Counted from the stretch's first letter, positions 9,059-16,891 are shown. The stretch is 35,570 nucleotides of DNA from an uncultured Bacilli bacterium (GCA_947625505.1 CANQON010000003.1:1-35570), one strand, 5' to 3'. Program-made: numbers and translations. Notes: a model not told the origin generated them from the letters alone.

Positions 9059-9185
9059 ATATAGTTTATATTACTAAAAGTTCCTCAACGAGCACTAGCT
9101 TGAAGAGGACTTTTTTTTACATACTAAAACAAAAGTGTGATTATCTTGGTAAAAAAGCCTGCAAAAGTGTGATTAAGTAATAAAT
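8978..9185. repeat. Direct repeat 2 flanking the Fic gene
   Basis: Second copy of the repeat at 7771-7949, starting at TTTATTG. It is longer because CAAAAGTGTGATT occurs twice near its end (about 9129 and 9161). The region 8882-9373 has no intact gene; it holds this repeat, a terminator and the promoter of the helicase gene. Confidence 0.85.
9077..9118 (+). terminator. Terminator inside direct repeat 2
   Basis: AAAGTTCCTC with GAGGACTTT (one bulge) followed by eight T residues. It matches the terminator in repeat 1 except for compensating end changes (AGAG/CTCT there, AAAG/CTTT here), so pairing has been kept. Confidence 0.8.
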
Positions 9186-9266
9186 TTATGTACATTTGTG
9201 TAGAAATATAATCTTAAATTTATTAATGATGAATGTAATTGTATTCTTTTTATCACTTTGAAATAA

Positions 9267-9275
9267 TGGTATAAT
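9267..9275 (+). promoter_or_regulatory. Promoter of the helicase-nuclease gene
   Basis: Extended -10 TGGTATAAT. No convincing -35 hexamer at the right distance. The leader to ATG 9374 is about 90 nt and shows no clear structure. Confidence 0.55.
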
Positions 9276-9373
9276 AAGTAAGAAAAGATTAAAAAAATAA
9301 AAACCAAATAATGACTAGGAATGATAGAATAATATTATTTAGAATATCTCTATTATAGAATGAGGTTAGGTAT

Positions 9374-12019
9374 ATGAATAATTATATGATTATATTGGAT
9401 AATAAACCAATTACTAAGAAAGTGTATAAATATGGTTTTAATAATCATAGTAAAACTTATTGGATTAAATTCAAAAATAATAATACAATCTATAATTATT
9501 CACCTAGCCGTTTTTGTGTTCTTAACAATGCACGCATTGTAAATTTGAATGAATATGATTTTTACTTAAATAACAAACTTTTAGATAATGTAATATCTAT
9601 ATTAGAATATGAATATTTTAATAAATATTTTTATTGTGTACTTTTTTCTAATCATGAACAAAAAGAATATTCGGATAGTGAATTGCTTAAGCGTCATAAA
9701 GCATATAAAAACGTTTTAGAATATATGAAAACTATCTCAGATATTATATCTTTAGAAACAGTTAATGGACAAAAAATATTAACAGAGCAACTTAGCAAAA
9801 TAAAGATTGATGATTTAAATTCTCCTTTAGCTAATTATTTACAGCTTTCAAATAGCATGAATGTTGAAAATAAAGTAGATTGTTTAATATTTCCATTTGG
9901 ATGTAATGAAAGCCAATATATGGCAGTTAATAATGCAATAAATAATAAAATAAGTATTGTAGAAGGTCCTCCAGGTACAGGAAAAACCCAAACTATTTTA
10001 AATATAATAGCCAATTTGATTATTAGAGATAAAAATTGTCAGGTAGCATCTAATAATAATGCTGCAATTCAAAATATTGAAGAAAAACTTCAAAAATATG
10101 ATTTAGATTTTATAATAGCTTTACTAGGTAAAAGAGAAAATAAAGATTTCTTTATAGAACATCAAAGTAATAATATTCCATCATTCAAAGAATTTGAAAA
10201 TTTAGACTTAGAAGACTTAGGACAAAAAGTTAAAAGTTGCTATAAAACAGTCTTAGATTATTATCATCATAAACGATTACTAGCTAATTTAAAATTACAA
10301 AAATCTGAATATGAACTAGAATATAAGTATTTTAAAAATAGCTTAGATACTTCACTACTAAGTTTAAAAAAAATTAATTATAGTAAAATTTTTAATGTAT
10401 GGAAAGAAATTGACATATTAGAAACATTAACATTATTAATTAAATTAAAATATATATTTCTTTATAGAATAGGTACTTTTAAATTTTATAAAAATGATCT
10501 AGGATTAATTAAGGATACTATAAAAGATTTATGCTATCAAAAAGCATTAAAAGAACTAAATGATAAAATAGATAGTTATACTATATATGTAAATGAGAGA
10601 AAACATTGTGAAGAAATTTTTATTGATTATTCAATGAGGTATTTAAAGAAATACTTATCTAGCAAATATGTAACTGAAAGAAAGCTATATACTCAATCAG
10701 AAATTAGAAATGATAGTAGTGCCTTTATTAAAGATTATCCTGTCATATTAAGTACAACATACTCATCACGTAATACATTTAAAAATAATTTTAAATTTGA
10801 CTATATTATTATGGATGAAGCAAGCCAAATAGATGTTGTAACAGGCACTTTAGCATTATCTTCAGCTAAAAATGCCGTTATTATTGGTGATGAAATGCAA
10901 CTAGAAAATGTTGTTACACCTGAAAATAAGCTAAAAGATGAAAATATCTTTAAAGAATTCTCTATAAATAATAACTATTGTTACTCCTTAAATAGTTTTC
11001 TTAAAAGTGTAAAAAATATTATTTTTTATGCACCTAATACTTTATTACGTGAACACTATCGTTGTCATCCTAAAATAATTAATTTTTGTAATAAAAAATT
11101 TTATAATAATCAACTTATTATTATGACAGAAGACCATAATGAAGAAGATGTAATTAGAGTTATAAGAACTAATAAAGGAGACCATGAAAGAGATAATGCT
11201 AATCAAAGACAACTAGACATAATTATGGATATATTAAAAGATAATCAAAATGATATAGGTATTATAGCACCTTTTAATAATCAAGTAAGTCTTATTAAAA
11301 ATAGTCTTCCTAATATTGATGTAAGTACAATCCATAAATTTCAAGGCCGAGAAAAAGATACAATTATTATATCAACTGTTCAAGATGATATTAAGGACTT
11401 TGTTGCTAATAATAATATTTTAAATGTAGCTATTTCAAGAGCTAAAAAACATCTCATTTTAATTGTTACAGGTAATGAAATTAATAATAAAAATATAAGT
11501 GACTTTATAGACTATGTATCTTATAATAATATGGAAGTTACAACAAGTAATATTAACTCTGTTTTTGATTTACTATATAAACAATATGCTCTTGAAAGAC
11601 TAGAATATTATAAAAAGTATAATAAAGTATCAAAGTTTGATTCTGAAAACTTTATTTATCATCTTTTAGAGAAAATATTAAAAGATTATAGTAATCTAAC
11701 TTTTGACTTTTTATACCCAATGCGTGATTTAATAAAAGATACATCATTATTAACTATAGAAGAAGCTAGATATGCTAAACATCATGCAACACATATAGAC
11801 TTCTTAATATTTAATGAAATTAGTAAAAAACCAATTTTAGCTATTGAAGTAGATGGATATAAAGTTCATAAAGAAGGAACAACACAGCATGAAAGAGACT
11901 TATTAAAAAATAGCATTTTAAATAAATATGATATTCCTTTAATAAGATTAAAAACTAATGGTAGTGAAGAAGAAAATAAGATTAGGAACATGTTAGATAC
12001 TTACTATCTTAATAAATAA
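9374..12019 (+). CDS. UPF1-like SF1 helicase fused to a PD-(D/E)xK-type nuclease domain
   Basis: 881 residues. Helicase motifs: Walker A GPPGTGKT at 198-205; Walker B/motif II DEASQ at 481-485; GDEMQL (motif III) near 508-513; LREHYRCHP (motif IV); STIHKFQGREKD (motif V); NVAISRAKKH (motif VI, Arg689). This is the AAA_11/AAA_12 (UPF1-like) group. The last 100 residues hold HIDFLIF (Asp809) and AIEVDGYKVHK (Glu825, Asp827), the D...ExD pattern of the DUF2726/DUF559/Vsr-like nuclease fold. A long low-complexity helical insert lies at about 265-430. One-gene helicase-nuclease fusions of this type are often linked to phage defence (for example Hhe). A defence role here is inferred from architecture and neighbours. 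Confidence 0.85.
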   Translation: MNNYMIILDNKPITKKVYKYGFNNHSKTYWIKFKNNNTIYNYSPSRFCVLNNARIVNLNEYDFYLNNKLLDNVISILEYEYFNKYFYCVLFSNHEQKEYSDSELLKRHKAYKNVLEYMKTISDIISLETVNGQKILTEQLSKIKIDDLNSPLANYLQLSNSMNVENKVDCLIFPFGCNESQYMAVNNAINNKISIVEGPPGTGKTQTILNIIANLIIRDKNCQVASNNNAAIQNIEEKLQKYDLDFIIALLGKRENKDFFIEHQSNNIPSFKEFENLDLEDLGQKVKSCYKTVLDYYHHKRLLANLKLQKSEYELEYKYFKNSLDTSLLSLKKINYSKIFNVWKEIDILETLTLLIKLKYIFLYRIGTFKFYKNDLGLIKDTIKDLCYQKALKELNDKIDSYTIYVNERKHCEEIFIDYSMRYLKKYLSSKYVTERKLYTQSEIRNDSSAFIKDYPVILSTTYSSRNTFKNNFKFDYIIMDEASQIDVVTGTLALSSAKNAVIIGDEMQLENVVTPENKLKDENIFKEFSINNNYCYSLNSFLKSVKNIIFYAPNTLLREHYRCHPKIINFCNKKFYNNQLIIMTEDHNEEDVIRVIRTNKGDHERDNANQRQLDIIMDILKDNQNDIGIIAPFNNQVSLIKNSLPNIDVSTIHKFQGREKDTIIISTVQDDIKDFVANNNILNVAISRAKKHLILIVTGNEINNKNISDFIDYVSYNNMEVTTSNINSVFDLLYKQYALERLEYYKKYNKVSKFDSENFIYHLLEKILKDYSNLTFDFLYPMRDLIKDTSLLTIEEARYAKHHATHIDFLIFNEISKKPILAIEVDGYKVHKEGTTQHERDLLKNSILNKYDIPLIRLKTNGSEEENKIRNMLDTYYLNK

Positions 12020-12040
12020 TAATTGAGTCATTTATCACTA

Positions 12041-12079
12041 AAAATCCTCCTTAGCATACACTATGTTGAGGAGGATTTT
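12041..12079 (+). terminator. Hairpin that ends the helicase gene and covers the next ribosome site
   Basis: Perfect 10-bp inverted repeat AAAATCCTCC (12041-12050) and GGAGGATTTT (12070-12079), 19-nt loop with an inner CATA/TATG pair. It lies 21 nt after the helicase stop. The right arm contains GGAGG, 5 nt before ATG 12080 of the split amidase gene, so the same bases act as stem and ribosome site. The T run is only four long, so termination may be partial. Confidence 0.6.
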
Positions 12080-12120
12080 ATGTATAATAATGTTAGAGGT
12101 ATAGTCATAGATCCTGGTCA
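12080..12120 (+). pseudogene. Amidase_3 gene, 5' part (split by the element)
   Basis: ATG 12080 behind GGAGG starts M-Y-N-N-V-R-G-I-V-I-D-P-G, then the reading frame is broken at the CA of codon 14 (12119-12120). I-V-I-D-P-G-H is the zinc-binding start of N-acetylmuramoyl-L-alanine amidases, normally followed by G-G. Past the break it reads PSKDKPN and stops. Joined to base 25071 the codon becomes CAT (His) and the text continues G-G-V-D-S-G-A in frame, so this is the left half of one interrupted gene. Confidence 0.88.
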
Positions 12121-12139
12121 CCCAAGTAAAGATAAACCC
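12101..12139. other. attL of the integrative element
   Basis: Left junction: amidase sequence up to GATCCTGGT, the CA core at 12119-12120, then element sequence CCCAAGTAAA and the arm GATAAACCC at 12131-12139. The arm is the mirror of GGGTTTGTC at 25050-25058, each 10 nt from its CA. Confidence 0.82.
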
Positions 12140-12187
12140 AATTAAAATAGAACTAGTTGTAGCAAATGATAATCTATAAGTAATAGT

Positions 12188-12214
12188 AAGATACTTCGGT
12201 GAAAAGTATCTTTT
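12188..12214 (+). terminator. Terminator-like hairpin after attL
   Basis: 9-bp stem AAGATACTT (12188-12196) and AAGTATCTT (12204-12212) with a 7-nt loop and a short T-rich end. It would insulate the element from read-through out of the helicase and amidase side. Confidence 0.65.
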
Positions 12215-12248
12215 ATTATGTTTAAATAATGATATATTATGTTAAATA

Positions 12249-12257
12249 TGATATAAT
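12249..12257 (+). promoter_or_regulatory. Promoter of the Fic operon in the element
   Basis: Extended -10 TGATATAAT at 12249-12257, about 40 nt before the antitoxin start. It is the first promoter inside the element. The 12020-12286 gap otherwise holds the hairpin, amidase fragment, attL and terminator listed separately. Confidence 0.6.
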
Positions 12258-12295
12258 AAATGTATTAAAAAAACTTGAGAAAGTGAGTGATTTTA

Positions 12296-12487
12296 ATGAT
12301 TAATAAGAAACAAACTGAAAAAGAAATTCAAGAGAAAATAAAAAAAGTTAATGGTGCTATGGCACAAGAAGGAATGCCTTTAACTGATGAATTAAAACAA
12401 AAACTTTATAATTGCATAATTGGTAAGTCTTCGACAGAAATAGAGCGTAAAAAAATTTTAGAAAAGTATAGAGGCATTTATGGATAA
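12296..12487 (+). CDS. VbhA-like antitoxin of the Fic toxin
   Basis: 63 residues from ATG 12296; GTG 12287 is a possible earlier start (66 residues). It has the antitoxin VbhA pattern: a helix with V-N-G-A-M-A-Q-E-G, then MPLTDEL, then a helix with IIGKSSTEIERKKILEKY. In this family the [S/T]xxxE[G/N] motif pushes its Glu into the Fic active site and blocks correct ATP binding. Here Glu25-Gly26 are kept, but the Ser/Thr four residues before is Ala. The gene comes just before and overlaps the Fic gene by 8 nt, the class I arrangement (separate antitoxin). Confidence 0.8.
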   Translation: MINKKQTEKEIQEKIKKVNGAMAQEGMPLTDELKQKLYNCIIGKSSTEIERKKILEKYRGIYG

Positions 12488-13157
12488 TAAATACAAGTAT
12501 TCTTATGAAAGAACTGCTGATTATTGTTATAATGATACTGATGTTTTAATTAATAAACTAAATATTACTAATGATGAAGATCTATTTAATGCAGAAAGAG
12601 AGCTTGTATCCTTAAGAACTTATGAATTAAATGAAACTCCGTTAAAAGGTAATTTTGATTTTCAATACTTAAAAGATATTCATAAATATTTATTTCAAGA
12701 TGTTTATAGATGGGCAGGCGATATAAGAAATTGCAATATTGCTAAACAAGATCTGTTTTGTTTAATAGAACATATAGAAGCATTTGGTAATGAAATTTTT
12801 AATAAATTAAAAAAAGAAAAATACTTCGTAGATTATGATAATGAAACTACATTAGAAAAGTTAGTAGAATTATTTGCTGATATTAATGCATTGCATCCTT
12901 TTCGTGAAGGCAATGGTAGAAGTCAACGAGTATTTATAGAATCACTTGCTAAAATAAATGGAGTATATCTAGATCTTACAACTGTTTCGAAAGAAGATAT
13001 GATTATTGCGAGTCATGATAGTATTAACGGAAATTATAAAAAATTGAAAGAAATGTTTAAAAATAACAGTCATATTATAAGTGAAGAAAAAAGAGAACAG
13101 TATATAAATATTTATTGCTGTGATGAATTGAGAAAATTATTATTAAAAGATTTATGA
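12480..13157 (+). CDS. Fic toxin (AMP-transferase), class I
   Basis: 225 residues. Complete Fic motif HPFREGNGRSQR at 139-150: catalytic His139, phosphate-binding GNGR (144-147) and Arg150. The upstream Fic helix and flap (YLKDIHKYLFQDVYRWAGDIR, about 64-84) is also standard. It should transfer AMP from ATP to a hydroxyl side chain of a host protein; VbhT-like toxins of this build modify DNA gyrase and topoisomerase IV, but the target here is not known. Its start overlaps the antitoxin and its TGA overlaps the next start (ATGA), so three genes are translationally coupled. Confidence 0.92.
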   Translation: MDNKYKYSYERTADYCYNDTDVLINKLNITNDEDLFNAERELVSLRTYELNETPLKGNFDFQYLKDIHKYLFQDVYRWAGDIRNCNIAKQDLFCLIEHIEAFGNEIFNKLKKEKYFVDYDNETTLEKLVELFADINALHPFREGNGRSQRVFIESLAKINGVYLDLTTVSKEDMIIASHDSINGNYKKLKEMFKNNSHIISEEKREQYINIYCCDELRKLLLKDL

Positions 13158-14017
13158 TAAATAAGATAGAACAAAAAATAAATGGTGATTTGAAATTTTT
13201 TAAAGATAGTTCTTTTTTCGACAATAATATAAAACAAAAAATACAAGTTTATGCTAATGTAAGATTTGAAGCTCTAATTAGGTGGTGTAGCCTAATGGAT
13301 TTAAAAAAGCCTAGACAAATTAATTATATTGGAAAGAGAGAGTATGTTGAATTTTTCTTATTTTGCATTTTTAGGCAAAAGGAAACAATTAATAATTTAT
13401 GGAATACATGTGGTAATTTATTGAATAAAGGTTTTAAAAAAAGTATGATAAGTGGAAGAGAACACTTCATGGGATATTTATGGGAACTGTATTTAATTTA
13501 TTTTTTTTCCATAAAGAAGTTATCAATAAGTAAAAGTAAGAAAAATAATGGACCAGATATAAAGATTGAATATCAAAATCAGATTTTTTGGGTAGAATGC
13601 GTTTGCCCCAAATGTGGAAATAGTGAGTTCAAGGTACCAGAAATAGAGCTTAATAAGAGTTTACCATTACCAACATATCAAATTGAAAAAAGACTAGAAT
13701 ATAATTTAATAAATAAAGCAGAAAAATATCAAAGCTATATTAAGAAAAAGTGGGTATTGCCTAATGACAAAAAATACATTGCAATTAATACTAGTGATTT
13801 ATCACAATATGGAAGCTTGCTGGATTCACATGAGCTTGAATTGCTATCTCTTACTAGGAAAATAGACTTTTTTGAAAACTATAAAGAAATAGATGGTTTA
13901 ATATATTCTCATGCATCAATATTCGATTATTCTGACAAAATTACACTATTTATTATAAAAAACGATTATTCTGTGAAAGAGGAAAGTTGCCAAATATATA
14001 AGGGAAGTATTAATTAA
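13154..14017 (+). CDS. Nuclease-like protein in the Fic operon (PD-(D/E)xK-like)
   Basis: 287 residues, starting in an ATGA overlap with the Fic gene, so it belongs to the same operon. I do not recognise the family by name. The middle shows a restriction-endonuclease-like pattern: Glu111 in YLWELYL, GPD with Asp135, a strand, then WVECV with Glu148. The usual Lys of ExK is replaced (E-C-V). Directly after lies CVCPKCG (Cys149, 151, 154), perhaps a metal site. The N-terminal 100 residues are helical with several Trp/Arg. It might be a DNase acting with Fic as a defence pair, or a dead nuclease-fold regulator. Low similarity makes this tentative. Confidence 0.55.
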   Translation: MINKIEQKINGDLKFFKDSSFFDNNIKQKIQVYANVRFEALIRWCSLMDLKKPRQINYIGKREYVEFFLFCIFRQKETINNLWNTCGNLLNKGFKKSMISGREHFMGYLWELYLIYFFSIKKLSISKSKKNNGPDIKIEYQNQIFWVECVCPKCGNSEFKVPEIELNKSLPLPTYQIEKRLEYNLINKAEKYQSYIKKKWVLPNDKKYIAINTSDLSQYGSLLDSHELELLSLTRKIDFFENYKEIDGLIYSHASIFDYSDKITLFIIKNDYSVKEESCQIYKGSIN

Positions 14018-14171
14018 ATCCCTATTGTCTTTAAATTATAAGAAATTGTTATATGTATTATGGAGATATGTATAGAAATTAATATGTATTTAACAAACAA
14101 AGTGAAACTAATTAAACTTTGTAGAAGATTATCACTGCATAAACCAATTAATATAAAAAGGAGATACTTTT

Positions 14172-14384
14172 ATGATAGAAAAATATTTAAAATCACTGAA
14201 TATATCAAAAGAAGAATTATTAAAGTTATCGAAAAAAATTAAATTAAATCAAAAAGAATTTGAATCTTTAGAAAAAGGGAAAGAATTTGTTGATAAGCAA
14301 ATGGAGTTGCCCAATGATGCTATGAGGCAAGAAATAGCGATTGTTTTATTAGCTTATACAATAGAGAAATATAATAATAGTTAA
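14172..14384 (+). CDS. Small helical protein of unknown function
   Basis: 70 residues, start ATG 14172 behind a strong ribosome site (AAAAAGGAG, 14155-14163). It is predicted all-helical, rich in Lys/Glu: an N-terminal N-I-S-K-E-E-L-L-K-L-S-K-K part followed by LPNDAMRQEIAIVLLAYTIE. The first 30 residues could be a short helix-turn-helix, but no family is recognised. It is 22 nt before the DUF4238-like gene and probably cotranscribed with it. The 154 bases before it hold no believable gene. Confidence 0.6.
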   Translation: MIEKYLKSLNISKEELLKLSKKIKLNQKEFESLEKGKEFVDKQMELPNDAMRQEIAIVLLAYTIEKYNNS

Positions 14385-14405
14385 ACAAAAGGATAATTAT
14401 ATTTT

Positions 14406-15416
14406 ATGGATGAATTAAAGAAATTCTTAGATAAAAATAAAACTCATTATGATATAGGTATAATCAATAATGGACACTATTATAAACTTTTGACACCATT
14501 TGAAAACGAGTTGGTTATACGATTTAAGTGGAAAAAAAATTCTATTAATAAATTAATAGAAAAATTAAAAGGTAAAGATATTTGTTTAACAATTACTGAT
14601 TATGGAAAATATAATAGCTTATATAGAATAGAAGGAACAAATTATAAAGTCTTGATAATACATGCCGTTGATTCACATGTTCAACTACCAGACTGCTTAT
14701 TACGACAATTCAGGACGGATAATCATTTATATTACATTGATATATCAAAAAATAAGATTATACAAGGTTCAGCACGAAATTATAATACAGAATTTGGATA
14801 CTATTCGTTGTTTTTTGAAAACTATTTAAGTGATAATTATGAAAAAATAATTTCTGAAATTATTAATAAAGTATATCCATTTGTAAAACAAGAAGTAAGA
14901 GAAATAACATTTGTTGATTTAAATAAAAAAATAAATAAATTATTTTTAATGGCAATATTTAGAAATCCTAAAAATATTAAACAAATAAATGAAGAAAGTA
15001 TATTTTCACAATTGTTCGATGGTGGCTATGATACGGAATATTTATTAATGACGGAAGAGGAAGAAGATGAAAATCTTATAAGTGATTATGTACCTGTATT
15101 ACTTGTTAATAAAACACATAAGGGACTTTTTGTTACAAAATCTTTAATTTCTAGAATATGCATCAAGCCAAACAATAATTTTATGATTATTCCATTGCAT
15201 CCAAAATTTGCTTTTGTACTAGTTTTAAAAAAGTATTATCATGATATGGTTAAAGAAGTCGGAGAAAATTCTTATATTGAAATTGAAGAGGAAACAGGAA
15301 TAGAAAAATTAAATTTTCAAATTTATTTAAATGCCAAGAAAAATAATGATGATTTGATTGGATTAAAAACTGATTTAGACATTTTTCTGTTGTCTTTAAA
15401 TAGTAAAAGTGATTAA
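14406..15416 (+). CDS. DUF4238-like protein
   Basis: 336 residues. From residue about 89 the text follows the DUF4238 pattern: H-V-Q-L-P-D-C-L-L-R-Q-F (compare HYVPqfyLknF), L-Y-Y-I-D, an acidic F-G-Y-Y-S...F-E-N-Y-L-S segment, and a C-terminal half with GLFVTKS and IIPLHPKFAFVLVL (compare the FiTSDnPv and PlsPk blocks). The first 88 residues are extra. The biochemical role of DUF4238 is unknown; such genes are frequent in mobile elements. The label is from memory of the pattern and not from a search. Transcription stops at a hairpin 10 nt after the gene. Confidence 0.55.
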   Translation: MDELKKFLDKNKTHYDIGIINNGHYYKLLTPFENELVIRFKWKKNSINKLIEKLKGKDICLTITDYGKYNSLYRIEGTNYKVLIIHAVDSHVQLPDCLLRQFRTDNHLYYIDISKNKIIQGSARNYNTEFGYYSLFFENYLSDNYEKIISEIINKVYPFVKQEVREITFVDLNKKINKLFLMAIFRNPKNIKQINEESIFSQLFDGGYDTEYLLMTEEEEDENLISDYVPVLLVNKTHKGLFVTKSLISRICIKPNNNFMIIPLHPKFAFVLVLKKYYHDMVKEVGENSYIEIEEETGIEKLNFQIYLNAKKNNDDLIGLKTDLDIFLLSLNSKSD

Positions 15417-15425
15417 AGTAAACTT

Positions 15426-15446
15426 GCAACATTTTGTTGCTTTTTT
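15426..15446 (+). terminator. Terminator after the DUF4238-like gene
   Basis: GCAACA (15426-15431), TTT loop, TGTTGC (15435-15440), then six T residues. A role as part of the MobV transfer origin is possible because it is 27 nt before the relaxase ribosome-site region, but the T run fits a terminator better. Confidence 0.7.
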
Positions 15447-15472
15447 GGTATGAACGAAAGGAGGATTGATAT

Positions 15473-16732
15473 ATGAATTTAAATTATGCAATATTTAGAA
15501 GTGAACCCATTATGACCATCCATGATTTAGCACAAATTGGATCACATAACAAAAGAGAAAAAAAGGCTTATAATTCTAATCCAGATATAGATATAGAAAA
15601 AAGCAAAGATAATATAGAACTAGTCCCCTTAACAGACAAATATGTTAAGGGGTTTTATTATATTGTAAAAGATTATAAAAAGGAACATGAAGATAGAATG
15701 AAAACAGAACGAGCAGATAGAAGAAAGACTTTTAAACAAATGTTGGATAAATCTAATAATGTAGTTGCTGATGAATTATTATTTACAGCGACTAACCAAT
15801 TTTTTGAAAATATGACAAGAGATGATATAAAAAAATGGGCTGATACCTGTATGGAGTTTGTTTATGAAGATTTAGGATATACTAAAGAACAAGTTTTACA
15901 TGCTACAGTTCATTTAGACGAAAAAACACCACATATTCATTGTGTTGTTGTTCCTCTTGTTAAAAAGTTTGATAAAAGAACTAATATAGAGAGATATACT
16001 ATTTCTAAAAAGCAATATATAAGAGATAAAGCACATTTATCAGAATTGCAAGATAAATACCATAAAAGATTAATTGGTAAAGGTTATGATCTAGAGCGAG
16101 GAATTAAAGGTAGTGATAGAAAACACATCAAAATTAAAGATTACAAGAAAATAAATAGAAAACTAGAAGAAAATCTAAGTATTAGAAACGATAAACTTGA
16201 TAAAGCGATAAATGAGTTTGATGAAAAGATGAACAAAACTAAAAATATTCCTTTTAATAAAAATCAAGTAATTGTTAATGCAGATACTTTTAATAGTATG
16301 CAACAAATAGTTAATGAATCAAAAAAAGTTGTAGAATTACAACCTAAAATTAAAGAAGTTTTTAATGAAATAGATAGTTATGCTATTGGATACAAAACGC
16401 TTGAAAAAGAAAATCAAAGATATAAAAAGGAAGTTGATAACTTAAAAGAAGAAAATAGAAATTTAATGTATCAAATAACAAGAATATTAAATTCAATTAA
16501 ACAATTTTTTAGAAAACTTTTGAAAATAGGTACGGAATCTGTTAAAGATTACGCTGAAAATGAGATTAAGGAATATTATGATAACTATGATTTTGAAATG
16601 GAAGATGTCAGAGATATTGCTACAGGTACAACAAGAGAAGCTAGTTTATTTGAATATGCTAATGTACCTGATTATTATAAAACTATAGAGTGTCATAAGG
16701 AAGATAAAAATAAATTTGATATAAGTGTTTAG
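15473..16732 (+). CDS. mobV: MobV-family relaxase (Mob/Pre)
   Basis: 419 residues. The N-terminal half matches plasmid recombination enzyme/MobV relaxases: S-H-N-K-R-E-K-K-A-Y...N-P-D-I-D-I-E (about 24-43), and the metal-binding motif HLDEKTPHIH at 147-156 (His147, His154, His156), followed by VVVPL. MobV proteins nick one strand at oriT and lead the DNA into a recipient through a conjugation pore made by another element. Residues about 220-345 are Lys/Glu-rich coiled coil. Start ATG 15473 follows AAAGGAGG. Its presence, without secretion genes, makes the host element mobilizable rather than self-transferring. Confidence 0.92.
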   Translation: MNLNYAIFRSEPIMTIHDLAQIGSHNKREKKAYNSNPDIDIEKSKDNIELVPLTDKYVKGFYYIVKDYKKEHEDRMKTERADRRKTFKQMLDKSNNVVADELLFTATNQFFENMTRDDIKKWADTCMEFVYEDLGYTKEQVLHATVHLDEKTPHIHCVVVPLVKKFDKRTNIERYTISKKQYIRDKAHLSELQDKYHKRLIGKGYDLERGIKGSDRKHIKIKDYKKINRKLEENLSIRNDKLDKAINEFDEKMNKTKNIPFNKNQVIVNADTFNSMQQIVNESKKVVELQPKIKEVFNEIDSYAIGYKTLEKENQRYKKEVDNLKEENRNLMYQITRILNSIKQFFRKLLKIGTESVKDYAENEIKEYYDNYDFEMEDVRDIATGTTREASLFEYANVPDYYKTIECHKEDKNKFDISV

Positions 16733-16806
16733 AAAAATATGTAATTACGGATTTGGAAAAACAAGAAAAAAGAAATATGAATAAAATCTTCATATTCCTT
16801 TAAATT

Positions 16807-16836
16807 TTATCGTATAACTCATAATTATGCGACATT
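16807..16836. repeat. Inverted repeat IR-L of the recombinase switch
   Basis: 30 bp with core TCGTATAACTCATAATTAT. It is the reverse complement of 17870-17899 with 28 of 30 positions matching (differences at 16829 and 16833). It stands 105 nt before the tyrosine recombinase gene. Confidence 0.92.
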
Positions 16837-16849
16837 TATCAACACTTAA

Positions 16850-16858
16850 AATATATCA
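16850..16858 (-). promoter_or_regulatory. Leftward promoter candidate inside the invertible segment
   Basis: On the minus strand TGATATATT is an extended -10 (5/6 to TATAAT), with a weak TTCCAA -35 at 17-bp spacing. It now points out through IR-L toward the end of the relaxase gene. After inversion it would point out through IR-R into the 17923 gene. Confidence 0.4.
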
Positions 16859-16862
16859 TAAT

Positions 16863-16891
16863 TTGGCAAATATTGGAATATTTTTCATAAA
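16863..16891 (+). promoter_or_regulatory. Promoter of the tyrosine recombinase
   Basis: TTGGCA at 16863-16868 (5/6), 17-bp spacer, CATAAA at 16886-16891 (4/6). It lies inside the invertible segment, so the recombinase keeps its promoter in both orientations. Confidence 0.45.

Noticed and set aside
12119-14017. CRISPR array or tandem repeats in the accessory region
   Set aside because: No regularly spaced repeats of 20-40 bp with variable spacers are seen anywhere in the window.
14060-14242. 60-codon plus-strand frame before the 70-aa gene
   Set aside because: No ribosome site, low-complexity basic text, and it overlaps the well-started gene at 14172.
15250-15432. Minus-strand frame over the end of the DUF4238-like gene
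   Set aside because: Shadow of the plus-strand gene; no ribosome site.
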